Shown here: in pieces, positions 1 to 13,352 of the stretch
Numbering within the stretch: position 1 is the first letter of the stretch
Layout of the letters: every line of letters starts with the position of its first letter
Source: Nissolia schottii
Taxonomy: Eukaryota; Streptophyta; Magnoliopsida; Fabales; Fabaceae
DNA: 64,000 nt
Assembly: GCA_003254905.1 (NCBI GenBank)
Contig: QANU01099983.1
Span: forward strand, 587,023 to 651,022
Reading direction: 5' to 3'
Position numbers and translations under genes: made by a program
The notes under the pieces: generated by a model
Told to the model about the DNA's origin: nothing
The model's input: only the letters and a program-made list of their open reading frames with translations
Database searches by the model: none

Positions 1-3000
1 GCAAGATAAGATTGAAAGAGTTAATGTTGTGGTACCACCAAGTATATATTATATACACATGAAAAAAAATGTTTGTGGTACCACAAAACCGTATCTCTTC
101 CAATTTGGTTTTAGCAGCCCAACAAAATTTTCTATCTATCCTCTTCTTCCCACATATGTCCTTTTCATTTGGCCTTTGCCCAACTGATAGAAATAAAAGC
201 ATGAGAATGAGAAACGGGTTTCGAAGGTAGCCTTTGGTTTTTGTGTATACAAAAGAGAGAAGGACAATAAAGATAAAAATATGATTATAGAAGATGATGA
301 AAGATAAAAAAAAAAAATTTCCAATAATATATGCTACTCATTTTCATTATTTCTTTTTGAGAGTTTGAACTCATGGAAGTGAATATATATTTTTTTATAA
401 AGAGACTTTTTTCGTATATATTATATGCTACTCAAATTTCTTATTTTTAAGAAACTCGATTAGTTACGAGCGTGTTAGGTCTCATGGTTTGCCATGTATA
501 TATTAAGTACATTTAAGTTAATTATACAATAATTTCTTCATTTGACAATCCAACTTCATATTTTATATATCACTAATAGTGTTTGATAAGCATTTCCAGA
601 CATTAAATATAAAGACAATGAGAAAAAAAAACATATTTGGAGAAGGATCCCAAAGCATAAAATTTGTCTCAAGATAATTTTTTAACTAATTTTTGTACAT
701 AAAAAAAGGAGGAATACATGAGATATATATGAGAACGATTTCTCAGCTAAATTTTATATCTCCAAAATAAAAAAAAAATGCAAATAACGTGTCTCTACCA
801 TCCTTGTATCTCTGTATCTCTGTATTTTTTCTCATGGACGCTTACCAAACGGTACTTTACGCCTCCTATAACATGCTCATGTCATGTCATTCATATTCAA
901 TTATTCATCATTTTCTCCCGTGAAAACTGTTGAACCAATTATCATTTTTTTTCTTAACATGCATACATAATTGCTAATGCAATGCAACCATTAATATTAT
1001 TGAGTACTGGCAGTAATTTGATTCTGAATCTGAAAGAATGGGACAAAAGGTAAAACAATAGTTCAATATAGGATCTTTCCTAGAAATAGGTGAGAAAAAT
1101 TGATGGGGGGCACTTATGGACAAAAAATTCCAGAAGAGAAATTCTCAATAGTAGATCCCAATTATACTCTAGCCTACTTAAAGACAATAATAATTCCCTG
1201 AATTATTCAAAAGGGAAATTGATGTATTTACAAATAATAACACAATGAAGTACATGGCCAAGTACAAATGCATTATTGGAGATAAAAAATCATAGATATT
1301 ATTATACAACAATAAAACTAAATACAGACGAGAGAAGTTGAGGCTAGATTTGCAAGAACACTCACATCCTACTACATAATGAGAAAAAAAAATGCATGTA
1401 GTTTACAACTGGCATATTTTTTGACTTATTACTTATTTTAATTGATTAAATCTTTAATTGGTCCAGACAAATCAAATCCTCATGTGAGCTTCTGTGTGAC
1501 AGAGAAACAAAAGCAAGGACACGAAAGAATTGGGTGAAGAAGATATTTGTTCTGAAGAGGACATGTTTGGTATTATAAATGCAACTTTTTGAGTTGAATT
1601 AAAAAGAAAACTTTTGCTTCTTTCTTTCTAAATTAGCATTTTGCCATCATACTGAATTATAAATAACGTTTTTTTTCTTTTTCTAATATTCATCCCTTAA
1701 TTATGTTGGCGTGAGTTTAATCTTCATCTATGAGAATGAAAAAATATTTTTTGGATAACAATATACTACTTTGTCTAAACTCAGTTATTGCAAGAGAATT
1801 ATCACTGTTGTGGGTAGATGCCTTGGTGCACCCAAAAATCAATTGTAAGTAAATTAAAAGAAATTGTTAAACATGAAATTCAATTTAATTATACTTTCAA
1901 ATCATAATACGAGGAATGGAAACTCCACCAATTTTGTTAAACATTATGGGATTAGATGTCAGTTAGGAGAGAAAAAATTAATAAATGAAACGAATGAGAA
2001 AAAGAAAAAGTCTTACTTTAAATAGTTGTTAAACACTTTTAACACTCTTTTCTCTCCGGTAAAATAGAAGAAAAATAATATATGTTTTTATTTTATATAA
2101 ATTTTTAATAAAAACTAGAAAAATTTATTCTTTTATAAGAAAACATTAGTAAAATTACTGCTCATAATTTTTAAAATTATTCCTTCCCCAACTCTCTTTT
2201 TCTTATTTTTATGACAATTATTTTTTATGACTTTTAAACAATATTCGTAATCACAAAAGTATGATTTATGTGAACTCGTTATAATAAATATCATTACTAT
2301 CATTTCTGATTTCCTTTCTTCTCCTTGGATTGGGATTACACAATTAGAGACAACCAAACATAGCAGAAGGGAAGTTGCCGAGTTGGTGAGGCAGTTATAA
2401 GAGGGAGTTGTGAATGTCAGAAGTACTTTGTGGCTGAAACCAAAAGAAGAGGAAAAAGAAAAAGGATACATTATTGATACACACCGTACAGGACCATCTA
2501 ACCAGAGGCAGCTTTTTCTTCTCTGCTGGTCCCTTTTTTTAAAGGAGAAAAATTAATTAACTAGTTGCTTTCAAAGTTTTTTTTTTTGTATGCAACTTGC
2601 TTACCCTTTAATTAATGCTTAATAATGACATATATATGCAGGCTCTTACTAATAATAACCTCTAGCACTCAAGCTCTCCATTCCATCACTTTCAATCTAG
2701 TCACTACAAAAATTACGCACAATATACATGAGAATTAAATTTTGATTCTTTGAATATATTATTCAATCATATATTGGTGCGTTTGTTTTCGTTTATTTCA
2801 TAAAATAATTATTTTTTAATACAAAGTTAGTTTACATATATTCAAATAATTTTTAAAATATAATTTAAGTTTTCTTTTAAAAAAATATTCTTAACTTTTA
2901 ATTAATCAAAAATAAAAAATAAAATAACCTCTATAAAAAAAACTTTTTTAATCATTTTTAACTCTAACAAAAATTAATATTTTAATAACTTTCTTTTAAG

Positions 3001-5016
3001 ATAAAACAAACACAACCTAATCTTAGAATTTAAAAGATGTTTGGCTATTAATATTGGCATTAAATAAGTGATATATTATTTGTATGCAGGAAAGAGATAT
3101 AATCATGGACTTATTTGAGATCTATTATATTTCATTTCTTACCTACTAATAACATATCTAGATTTAGTTATACATCCAAGTCTCTCAGCCTTTCTCAACT
3201 TATCGATTAATCCACATGAAAAGTGTATCAGCTTTTCACTGTTCTTCTTAGCTATATGAGAAATTGCAAGGCTAGTCTTTTCGTGGCTGAGGGCTGCCTA
3301 ACCTAACATTATTATTATGAGTTTAATTTTTATTCATTAATGATGTAAAATATTTTTACACTGTCAATCAATTAAATTTTATTACATTAGTATAAATAAT
3401 TGATTTTCTCTCTCACTTTTTCAAAAATTATGTATTTCGAAAGATTTAATTAGATGATGGTGTAAAATTTTTTACAATGTTAGTAAATAAAAAATTAACC
3501 TCTATTATTATTGTTGTTGCTGCTTGTAATCTTTTATTATTATTATTATTGCTTGGAAACTCGCACATTTGGATAAATAACATTTTTTTTTATAAAAAAA
3601 GCAACCCGATCATTTAACAGGATGACAAAACAGAACGGACTTCACAAGAGAAGGGTATCTTAATTTTTTTTATTTAACGAAATTCATACCTTGGCAGAGG
3701 TTTCTTCCGTAACAAACTCAAATTCTCTTCTGTGTATATATGTTAACAGGTCATTGTACATTTGCACTAAGATTTAATAAAAGAAGAGGGGGAAGAAAAT
3801 GAACGTAAGCAAACATCTACTGGCTGAAATTTTAAGGGAGATCAACCATAAAAAATATGACATTTAATCTTAGAGACTGAGTATGCAAAGTAAAAAACTT
3901 TGGTAAAAAGCATTGAACACATAAATTTTAAATTAATCTGCGTTAACATCTGAGTTTCTTCTTGTACGGCCTAGTGTACTATTCTTTAGGTAGTATAGTT
4001 ATTCTTGAATTTCTATTTAAAACTTCAAAATTGTGGTTTCATATAAAGTTTAGTATAAAGAAATTTTTGTCCAAATGGTAATATTACAAAGTGAGGCATT
4101 CTTTAATTTTTCTAGTTTCGATAAACCAAAGATATATAATCCGTACAACCTGAGTACTCTCTGACAACCTTGCATGCTCTGCTCCCTATACCTTTAATTA
4201 CTTTTTTTTTTATGAATAATAATACATACTTTTTGTGAAATAATATGATTAAAATATTTTTTCTTGGCAAAGCTACATGTAAGAATTGCTGTTACTTTAT
4301 GTTTTTTTTAATCGCGAGTCACTTTAAGTGTTTAAGTTGTAAAAAAATGAGTTATGTAAATTTCTAATCCTATTTCCATAATTGTCTTGTTAATTTTGTT
4401 TATTTATTATAATATTAAATAAGATTATAACAATTGATTTGGTAAATATAATTGTAATAATAATTAAGATTTGCATAAATAATGCCTACAGTCAGATTTT
4501 CATCCGATTATTATCATAATCTCATTTAGCAAGTAACATCAACAAAAATATAACAATATCGTATCAAAAATGTGGTCACAAAGTAAGAAATCAATCTAAA
4601 TCACATTTTGCAACTTTAGACACTAAAATGTTAATTTATTAGTTTCAAACACTAAAATGATTCAAACTTATTCCTTTTAAAAAATCCAAATTCCTAATTT
4701 AGTATAACCTACAAATGCACATAAATTTTCCTTAAGAAAAAGTTGGAGAGAGAAGAGTGGGCACAGTGACAATGGTAGTACAGCAGAAAATGAACTTGAT
4801 TGCATTTCATTCATTCACATAATAATAACTAACTTCTCTCACAGGGCATAGTATAGAAGCCTCCATGAGGAAAACCTCAAACCTTTTATACAATTTTTTT
4901 CACCTCATGAAAATAATGCTCATGGGTACAAAAGTTAGGGTCACATAATAATAATTGACATCAAACAACCCCAAATAGGGTTGTTCAACTAAAAAACCCC
5001 CAAAAAAAATAACGGA
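1..5016. other. AT-rich intergenic DNA, no gene seen
   Basis: No reading frame here has codon structure, a family motif or a plausible exon chain. The sequence is very AT-rich with many A/T runs and a few short microsatellite-like stretches, for example TTA repeats near 3535-3550. Nothing resembling a tRNA, snRNA or long transposon end was recognised. Confidence 0.6.
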
Positions 5017-5111
5017 CATGTTTGATTTTCAGATGAGATACACCTGAATCAATTTTGAGCTTCAGCTGTTGATAATCAACTCTGAGTTACTACAACGATA
5101 ATCCAAACATG
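5017..5111. repeat. MITE-like inverted-repeat element, copy 1
   Basis: The segment begins with ACATGTTTGATTTTCAG and ends with ATCCAAACATGCT, so its ends are imperfect inverted repeats. The inner part carries the AATCAATTTTG motif that also occurs in the copies at 15427-15546 and 60860-60977. It lies about 100 bp beyond the 3' end of the SAUR gene at 5214-5528. The family was not matched to a named element; a small non-autonomous DNA transposon is inferred from the ends and copy number. Confidence 0.5.
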
Positions 5112-5213
5112 CTAAAAAGAATAATTGATGATGAAGACAGAAAAAAAAAGAGAAACAAAAGATGCAGCTTCATCTTTGACTTCATCCTCACATCAATATT
5201 TTTTTCTTTTTTT

Positions 5214-5528
5214 TCATCTGATCATTGATGTTAGGGATTTGAAGACGACTTCCTCACAAGGGATGGTGAGTCCCATGTCGTGATCGAACCCAAATTCTTC
5301 CTCGGCTCGCCGGAGTAACGACTGGAACTCTGGGTGAGCCAGGAAGGAGATCGGGACGATGTACCGGCTCCGGTTCTCGCCAACATAGACGGGAAAGTGT
5401 CCTTTCGGGACGTCGAGAGGGAGGCCATCATCATCATAGCCATTTCTCTTCCCTAAGCTAGAGCACCTCTTGAGGATTTGCTTCAAAACCGCACTTTGGT
5501 TAAGCTTGTTTGGCTTCCCAATAGCCAT
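5214..5528 (-). CDS. SAUR protein, SAUR50-type
   Basis: A 104-residue intact SAUR. The N-terminus [20 protein letters not shown], the RCSSLGKR segment and the core [20 protein letters not shown], ending in LTSMIR, resemble the conserved SAUR50 type of Arabidopsis rather than the MGFR type of the large array downstream. The frame stays open upstream to 5711, but a minus-strand TATA box at 5650-5659 lies inside that extension and the family start is MAI(R/G), so I place the start at 5528. There is no intron, as is usual for the family. The expected role is inhibition of PP2C.D phosphatases during growth. It stands alone, about 13 kb from the next SAUR, and looks like an independent older locus. 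Confidence 0.95.
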   Translation of the reverse strand: MAIGKPNKLNQSAVLKQILKRCSSLGKRNGYDDDGLPLDVPKGHFPVYVGENRSRYIVPISFLAHPEFQSLLRRAEEEFGFDHDMGLTIPCEEVVFKSLTSMIR

Positions 5529-5649
5529 TTTTTTTTTAAAATAAGTAGCTTTTGTGTTGTTTTGAGACTTTAGGAGTTTAGGAGGATAGGATAGTAGTGT
5601 GTGAAGAATAGTAGTGGGTGATGGGAGGAGAAAGATGGGGAGAGGAGGG

Positions 5650-5659
5650 TTATTTATTG
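5650..5659 (-). promoter_or_regulatory. TATA box of the SAUR50-type gene
   Basis: Read on the minus strand this is CAATAAATAA, 122 bp upstream of the ATG at 5528. It fits a short 5' UTR and argues against starting the protein further upstream. Confidence 0.5.
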
Positions 5660-5711
5660 AGAGATAGGGGAGGGGGTCATGTGGGAGAGTGGGGTTTAAA
5701 GGACAGGCCAC

Positions 5712-7771
5712 GGGTGTTTTGGGGTTTGTGTATTTGTGGCAAGGACATTGTGGGATCCATCCCCCCCTATGGTTATACTACTCTATGTTGGTCCTCCTCA
5801 TAGCAGCATGGACCCAATCTCTCTCTATATTTTACTAGAAATTCTTTTACATACATGGACTGGTGTTATGTGTTTATAATTTTATATTCACAAGTAATAA
5901 TAGAATGTGATTTTAGGGAAAAATTGTAAGTAAGTGGTGAATTCTATACATTTTATTATTGTTTGTGAGCAATGTTGTTAAAATTAAGATTTTATGTAAG
6001 ATTGGAAGAGTAAAATAAAAATGTAAGACGTAAAATCTTAGCACGATTCAAATCGTAAAATTGTTTGATCCTTGATAGCAATGAGATTAGTTGATCTCTT
6101 CAAAACATAAGATTGTAACATTTTAAAATTTAAATCGAGATCTTAACAATCTTAACTGTGAGTACAGACATGTGATGCTCTATGTGTATGCAAGAATTTT
6201 TCTTATTTTAGGAGAAATTTTTGTATATTCTTAAAACGCTAATTATACTGATTATGTTTTATATTATATAATAAATGACATTTTAATTTTAAGTGATGGA
6301 CACTTTATCTTAAAAGACTAAAATGTTGCATTTCAAAAGGACTCGTCCCAATTATGGGCGATGACATATTTTTAGGGTCATCAAATGCTTGGAGAGATAT
6401 TAAGTGATCACTCACCAATAGAAGACCTAAGATTTGAACCCAAGTGGTGGCTATGCATGATTGGAAAAGCCAACTCTGGCTGGCTCCTCCTGGTTTGTCA
6501 TTCAAGGCCACCGGATTTCTTTTCTATGATATCGTTAAGAAAGGGCAATTATTTTGGCAATTTGGACAGGGCTTAAATGACAGAGCCTCTTCAAAAACAC
6601 ATTAAAAAAATATGCCTTCCTTTCTTTTTGACTGAAAATCTTGGATAACCTAGTATTCTTTTCAAATCCAGTTTACTTTAGTTGTGCCTTTTTTGTTCGG
6701 CACTAATTTAAGTAAGCAACATATTCTTCACACATAACTTGTTCATGTGTTAATTTTTTAGGATAAATTGCACAATGAAAATAATAAAATATTTTTTATT
6801 ATTTATATTTTATGTTTATTATTTTTTTCATAAAATTTTAAAACTAGAAACAATTATTTACTATTCTCACTTATTTTATTATTTCATTCACAAACTTTTA
6901 AAAATAAAAATACATGAAATGAAAACAACAATCTAACAAATTATAAGTGATCTATCACCAAAAAAAAAAAATAGAATGAAATGCAATTTAACATATAATT
7001 TAGAATAGATTGCAATTTCAACAAACTTCAATTATGGTGGCACAAATCAGCCTAATTTTTATATGAAATGATTAATTCCCTTAATTTTATTTGTGAAGTG
7101 CAAACCTGTAAATGGTGTATATGTGTGGCTATATGAAGAAGTGATAGGTAGCAAGAAATTTTCAATTTTCTATGTCTATCTTTCTCTTTCTTAGTGTACT
7201 GATCGGTACAACTTGGTGAAGATTTGGATTTTCTGATTGTTTTGGCTCGTGAAATTGTACACACTGATCAGAGACACACATGTAACAGACATTAGACACT
7301 GTGCAAAATCAAACCATTTTTTTAGCCATGATTATTGCGCACCAAGTTATTGCACAGCACACCTGTTTTGAGAGCGGTTCTCTAACTTCTTCCTCTTTAA
7401 GATAGAGCGCGCGAAAGAAATTCACCACGTGATTTTTGAGGTTTCCAGATTATCAATCTAGTTTCCATCACTATCTCTAGATGATTGTTTTGGTGTGGTA
7501 GAAATGAGTGTTTTTGTCCCCATCAACAATCCAGTTGGCTCTCAATTTCTACGGGCAATGAGTTTCTTCTAAGTTCAGCTCCTCCTCCAATTCCACCTGT
7601 AGAGATTTCTCTAGGCTTTAGTTAGGGGATCACTGAATGCCATCACTACGGCTGAGCAACCTCCTTTTTTTGCCAAATAAACTGCCGAAGCACTCCTTAT
7701 TCCAACTATGCATCTTTATGTTCAAATTCCATCAAATACTTTCCTATGTTGTGTGTGTATATATATAACAA
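5712..7771. other. Intergenic DNA, repeat-like patches
   Basis: No gene was seen. Around 5965-6150 the stretch from TGTTAAAATTAAGATTTTA to ATCTTAACAATCTTAAC has loosely inverted ends and may be an old MITE. The part 7300-7700 is less AT-rich and looks like unique or decayed repeat DNA without a usable frame. Confidence 0.4.
6400..6520 (-). repeat. Possible tRNA-derived SINE fragment
   Basis: On the minus strand there is a good Pol III B box, GGTTCAAATC (6431-6440), preceded about 30 bp upstream by an A-box-like CCAGCCAGAGTTGG (6470-6483). The spacing suits a tRNA-related SINE head. No 3' tail or target duplication was recognised, so this is only a candidate. Confidence 0.3.
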
Positions 7772-8066
7772 TTATGTCATATTGTTTAATAAAGTTAGAT
7801 CTGAGTTCACGAAAAGGTTATGTCTGTTTATTTAAACTGGTTGTGTCTTAAATAACAAAAAGGTTATGTCTTTTACTTTGGTAAGATTGTGTCTATTTTC
7901 ACCAAAGGATTTATATATATATAAAGAACGGTTAGGTCATGTTGTTTAATAAGGTTAGGTCTGAGTTCACGAAAATATTGTGTCTGTTTATTTAAACTGA
8001 TTATGTCTCAAGCAACAAAAAGGTTAGGTCTTTTACTTTAGTAAGATTGTGTCTGTTTTCACCAAA

Positions 8067-8071
<5 letters not shown>
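7772..8071 (+). repeat. Two tandem copies of a ~150-bp unit
   Basis: The stretch with GAGTTCACGAAAA, GTCTGTTTATTTAAACTG, AACAAAAAGGTTA and TTTTCACCAAAGG occurs twice in a row (about 7775-7925 and 7930-8071), each followed by a TATATA run. In the second copy the run has grown to about 49 bp and borders an assembly gap. Confidence 0.75.
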
Positions 8072-8124
<53 letters not shown>

Positions 8125-8301
8125 AACNNNNNNNNNNNNNNNNNNNNNNNNNNNNNNNNNNNNNNNNNNNNNNNNNNNNNNNNNNNNNNNNNNNNNNNNN
8201 NNNNNNNNNNNNNNNNNNNNNNNNNNNNNNNNNNNNNNNNNNNNNNNNNNNNNNNNNNNNNNNNNNNNNNNNNNNNNNNNNNNNNNNNNNNNNNNNNNNN
8301 N
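8072..8301. repeat. (TA)n microsatellite and assembly gap
   Basis: About 49 bp of TA repeats (8072-8120) are followed by AAAGAAC and then 174 Ns (8128-8301). The gap probably reflects the simple repeat; any frames translated through it are artefacts. Confidence 0.9.
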
Positions 8302-10559
8302 AAAAAAATGAAAGAAAATACGAAAAAAGAAGAAGAAAAAGAAACGATTTCAGTTGTGAAAAAGAGGGAGGGAGCAGAGACAGTTGTTTTTGTACCACCT
8401 AAATTTGAGTTTACAAAAATAGCCTAGGTGTACAATAGGTGTGCAAAAATAATTTCATTTTTTTTTCTTTCAGAAAACCAACCGCGTGTCTGTTGCAGTG
8501 TTCCTCACCTTTTTCCAGGTCTTGACCTCAATATCATCGCTTTATCTTCAAATTTCAAATAGCATTTCTTTTATTTATTAAAATTATAAACTCAATCACT
8601 TTTATCTTTAAAATTTAAATTTAAATTTTTTAATTTTTAAAATTATAAATTGTAGATTAAATTAGTTATTTAATTTTTTATCATTCACATTTTTATTAAT
8701 ATGTCACCACTTGATATTAAAATGTAATGAGTAAATCATCAAAATCGTCTTTAATGTTGACAACATTGATCAAGTTCTTCTTTAAAGCATAGAAGTTATC
8801 AAATTCGTTCTCAAAGTTACTAAAAGTTGATCAAATTAGTCCTTCAATGTCAATCAAATTAGTCCATCTTAAATACTAATTTAATTGACTTTTGGCAATT
8901 TCAGAGACAAATTTGATAATTTCCATACATTGAAGGCATACTTGATTGGTACTTCCAACATTGGAGACGATTTCAATGGTTTACTCAAATGTAATTGTGG
9001 AAACAACTAGACTTTCAAATGAGAATGTGACACTACTCGAGACTAAAAATGTGATTATGGTAGCACTTAATTAAGACTACAAATCTTAGTTACTACCATA
9101 ACTTTATTTACAAAATCATATGCTCTCGCGACCTCATATATGGTCCCCGATAATGTCACGACTTATTTGCAATATTAGCTGTTATCATCTCATTTAATGT
9201 GATAAATTGACGAAAACGTAAATATAATGATGAACTAAAATATTATAACTTGACTTACGACTTACAATTTTAATGATTAAAAAATTAAATTTTAAATTTT
9301 ACGGATAAAAAGTTACTCACATTCATTTTAATAAATAAAACGAGCATTACTTTTGGTACAACCAAATTCATATAATTTAGACAATAGCCCAAAATATTTG
9401 GTAATTTGCTTGACCATAGTTTTTTGATTGCAATGGCAAGTCTTACAACTATTAAAGTTTTCATATGCAAAAATAATACAATGTCCCACTTCCATAACAC
9501 TCATGTGTCATGTCTTCAGAAAATTGTCTACCAATTCAACATTCCTATCTACAAATAATACGAATAGAAAAAGGAAAGGACACTTAAGCCAGCTAAATTT
9601 TCCATGGTTAGTCCAATCAGAAAGAAAATTAGATTTGCTTTCCTAGAAAGAAAAGAAAAATGCTTTATCATCTTCCAATTATTTGACTATCTTATTTATG
9701 TGTTTGACTAGTCACCGATCGATTTTCTGTCTATTCTGATTTTTGTTTTCTAATAAAGATTAATTAATTTAGCGCAAATTGTAACAAAACAAGCCAAGCT
9801 GTCGAGGAAATTTGAATAGGAACTAAGAGAGGTCACACTCAACAACGTGGTTGGTTGGTTGGTTCTTTTCTTCAAACGACATTAGAACATTCACATTAAT
9901 TGTTTGATTGAGAGAACAACACAAGAATAGCCTTCAATGTATAGCCATTTTTTTTTGTAACAAAAGCTATAATCTTGAACGCTTGTCAATTCCTCTACCT
10001 GTATTGCATAATTGGATTATTATCCACACTGCAGTGTTTGCTACGAGAAGAAAACATTGTCACAAAACAATGCACGGTTTTTTTTTACCCCCATGTGGTC
10101 CTGTTTAAACCACTACCACTAGATGGCATGACTATACAATAAGACATAAATTAAATCCAATGTGCGCCACAACATAATTTTTTGTCACCTTAACATATTG
10201 TTTCATAGGGTCAGATAGTGATATTTTGAAGGTTAAATTCGGTGACTCAACACATATGTGGCAGTGTCTCCGAAATTTCTGTGATGTGTTCTTCATTTTT
10301 TGTGTCTCTCTTAGGACAAAACTTATTTCTCAAATGTAACAACACATTCAAGCTCCTAGCTGGAAAATTTACATCTGGTTAAATTCAATGGATGAGTCAA
10401 ATTCATGCTAAAACCACGGTGCTTTTACTTATTCACGTTTATTATATTGGGCCGAAAGTAATTCAATAATTCTATGGACTTGGTATAGAGTCTGCTAGGC
10501 ACCGTCAATGTAAAAATGTTTTTCTTTTCTTAAAAAAATAAAGTAAAAATGTTTTCAAC

Positions 10560-10760
10560 CACAAGAGTCGAGGTGAGGTGATAACGGTCATTTATTTCTT
10601 TAACTAAATATTGAAGGTTTGATTCCCGACTTAGACATTGAGTAACTTTAAAACTTGTGAACAGAACCTACCGCTTCAAATGGACTTATAGTACACGAAA
10701 AAATTTGTCACTATTTTCAGTGGTAGATACTTGCGAGACCCAAAAATAAATGTAAAAATG
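10560..10760 (+). repeat. Possible SINE with A and B boxes
   Basis: An A-box-like GAGGTGATAACGG (about 10575-10587) is followed by a B-box-like GGTTTGATTCC (10616-10626). The spacing is right for an internal Pol III promoter of a tRNA-derived SINE. The 3' boundary is not clear and no target duplication was confirmed. Confidence 0.35.
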
Positions 10761-10880
10761 TTTCTTTTAAAGTAATGTTATCAGATCATAATTTGTTGCA
10801 TGTAAGACTTTTAAGCTAGAGAATGTGAGACTTAACAATTTTTATTGATATAATAATGTGATTAGATGATAATGTAAAAT

Positions 10881-10918
<38 letters not shown>
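10881..10918. repeat. (TA)n(TG)n microsatellite
   Basis: A compound dinucleotide repeat, TA then TG, ending at a single uncalled base (10919). Confidence 0.9.
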
Positions 10919-11512
10919 NGACACGTACAAAACTAAGGTAAGTGGATATCGCCTTCATGGCATAGACTCTTCATGTTCTGTGAACCAAATTAATTGGAAG
11001 AAAGAGGTGGATTTAAAAACGGGGGAAAGAAATTTTGTACTTATGAGAAAGAAAAATAAAATTATATAGAGGGGAGAAACTTGAAAGGCCCACCGTTTTG
11101 TTTCCAAAATGCAGTGTTTTTGTGAAGAGCAAATCAAGGAAGGGATATTCTTTTAAGTTTGATGGGGACTTAACCATTGGTTTGGCACATGAAGGCCATG
11201 TTACTCTTGCCCCAAAAGAATCACTTGCTAAGGGGTCCTCTTTGAGATCATTCCAACCCCCTTAAAACTCCTTCCTTCACTATAATATACTCTCTCCCCT
11301 TCTTATAACTTCATTCCAAATTTGTTGTAACCTATCAATGGAACCTCACATTGTATTTTGTTAGCGTTCCTTAAAATTTGTAAATTATGTTCAAGTACCT
11401 TTGCCATTCCTTCCACCTCTACTCCTTCGTAAGGCCGCGTTTGTTTGCACTTTTAGAATATGAAAAGTGCTTATTTTTATATTAAATAAACGTTTTTATA
11501 TTGTGTTATTTG

Positions 11513-11611
11513 CTTGTGCTTTTTAAAAGAAGTAGAATTAAAAAATAATCAATTTTTTTTCTTGTTTGTGCTTTTTAAAAGAAGTAGAATTAAAAAATAA
11601 TCAATTTTTTT
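11513..11611 (+). repeat. ~52-bp tandem duplication
   Basis: TTGTGCTTTTTAAAAG plus AAGTAGAATTAAAAAATAA and a T-run occur twice head to tail, starting near 11514 and 11565, almost identical. Confidence 0.8.
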
Positions 11612-13352
11612 TTCTTTTTTGTTTTTTGAGTAGATCCCTGCATAATTTTAATAAAATCAAAAGTAATAAAAATGAGAGAAAATGACGCTAAAAGAAACAC
11701 TCCCACTTCTACTAAAAACGCAAATTGACACACTTTATATGGATCAAATGGAATCAGTTGTGTCTAATCATAAATTATGTCTATAGACAAGTCATAACAC
11801 ACTTAAATATAGACAACAACCTACGAGATTATTACAAAATTTTAATTGGAATCAACTGCATACCAATTTTTAATAAAACACAACATCAACAGAGTTGATA
11901 GCGTAAAATTTCACCATTTTAAAAAATTTTAAGCACCTTAGTTTTTTTTTTCCTTCAATTTTCCTTTTCCATTCTAAGAGATTTTATTTTTTGTACAACA
12001 ATAGTGGCTGTAGTAAGTGAGAATGACCGGATGGATGGTTGGATAAGTGACGAGCGGTGGAAAATGATGTCATTGGTTTTGATTGCATTCCAAAAAAAAA
12101 TGCTATATTCGTGACAATATCTTTTTAACTTCAAATTAAATACAAAAATATTATAATACTCTCTGAAAATTTTACAATATTCCATGTGAGAATTGTATCT
12201 AAAAAAGATGAATTTACATGTAATACAATAGACGACTCCATTAACAAATGAACAAAAAACAAACAGGTCCTTTATCATATAATATTAAGAGTATGATTAT
12301 GCAATGAGTTTTGTTTTAATACAAACTATTAATGAAAAGATATGCAAGTTATATATGAATTCTATTATAAGACTCTGGTTTGTTCCCATTATTATCTTGA
12401 GTCTCATCCCATCGCTATCCAATCAACAGAAACCTTGGGCCAAACTCTTAAGCATTTTATAACAATAAATAATTTATACTAATATGTATAATAGATTGAA
12501 ATGCCACACGTATACTTTGTACTTACCTACTATCTGCTTGGTATTTTTTTGGTCTCCTTATTGTACCTACTCAAAGGGACATTAACATAGTACCCTAGAA
12601 TTGCAAAACCTACCAAAAATAAAAGCTGGTGGAAGTTGGATACATCATTAATGGCAAAGCCCTCAAAGTCCACTTCTATCCCTAGTTCCCACCCAAACTC
12701 TAGTTATCCCTACAACTATAGAATACTTCAATACACAGCAGAGAAACTTTACTATTTTGAGAATACACAAAGTATTAACTACCTCAACGACTAATTTTAT
12801 TATTCATTGAGTTCTATGAATATTTTGTATCCCTTTTGTACACTCTTTAAGAATGTACTTCAAGAGACATTTATACATTTAAAACATTACAAAAATTAAT
12901 TGGCTAAATTAAAAGTCAAGAGACCAAAATATCAAGTGCTTATCTTTTGAGGAAAAAAACTTTATATATGAAAAAATAATGGGAATTTTTTTTTTAAAAA
13001 AAGAAGCAAAAGATATTTAGGCTACTATCTCTCACATTTTCATACTACTTTAACTTGTCAACATGATACATCTAACTTTTAAGCTATACTGAATGTATAT
13101 TATAATAGTAGCAAAAAAAAGGACACTCATTTGAACTTTTATCATTAAATCATACACATTTAGCCGCTTGTTTATTTGCAGGGGCAAAACTAATTTAGAC
13201 AATTACAAGTTTACAACAACTTAGACAAAAATGAAATCAATCATTACACACAGCCGAAGGAAAAAACCAGCATCAGAGGAACATGTTACTCAACTCATTC
13301 CTCTGCTATCTCACTGATTAGAAAACAAGCCTTTGAGATCCTAATTGTACAT

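Larger units (their letters stand above)
8302..13352. other. Intergenic DNA, no gene recognised
   Basis: About 5 kb without a supportable coding region. Phrases such as TCAAATTAGTCCTTCAATG at 8830-8900 recur in direct and inverted form and look like an old MITE. The 107-codon frame at 11955-12278 is AT-rich and has no family resemblance. The 3' end of the YEATS gene reaches in from the right. Confidence 0.5.

Noticed and set aside
2133..2471. 112-codon minus-strand frame
   Set aside because: Low complexity with no recognisable domain, promoter or splice context.
5529..5711. Upstream extension of the SAUR50-type frame by 61 codons
   Set aside because: It has no ATG, overlaps the TATA box and does not resemble SAUR N-termini.
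11955..12278. 107-codon minus-strand frame
   Set aside because: AT-rich composition and no motif; its length is within chance expectation for this DNA.
13200..13352. An additional 3' exon of YAF9A
   Set aside because: The frame ends properly with a stop at 13353-13355 at the family's expected length.
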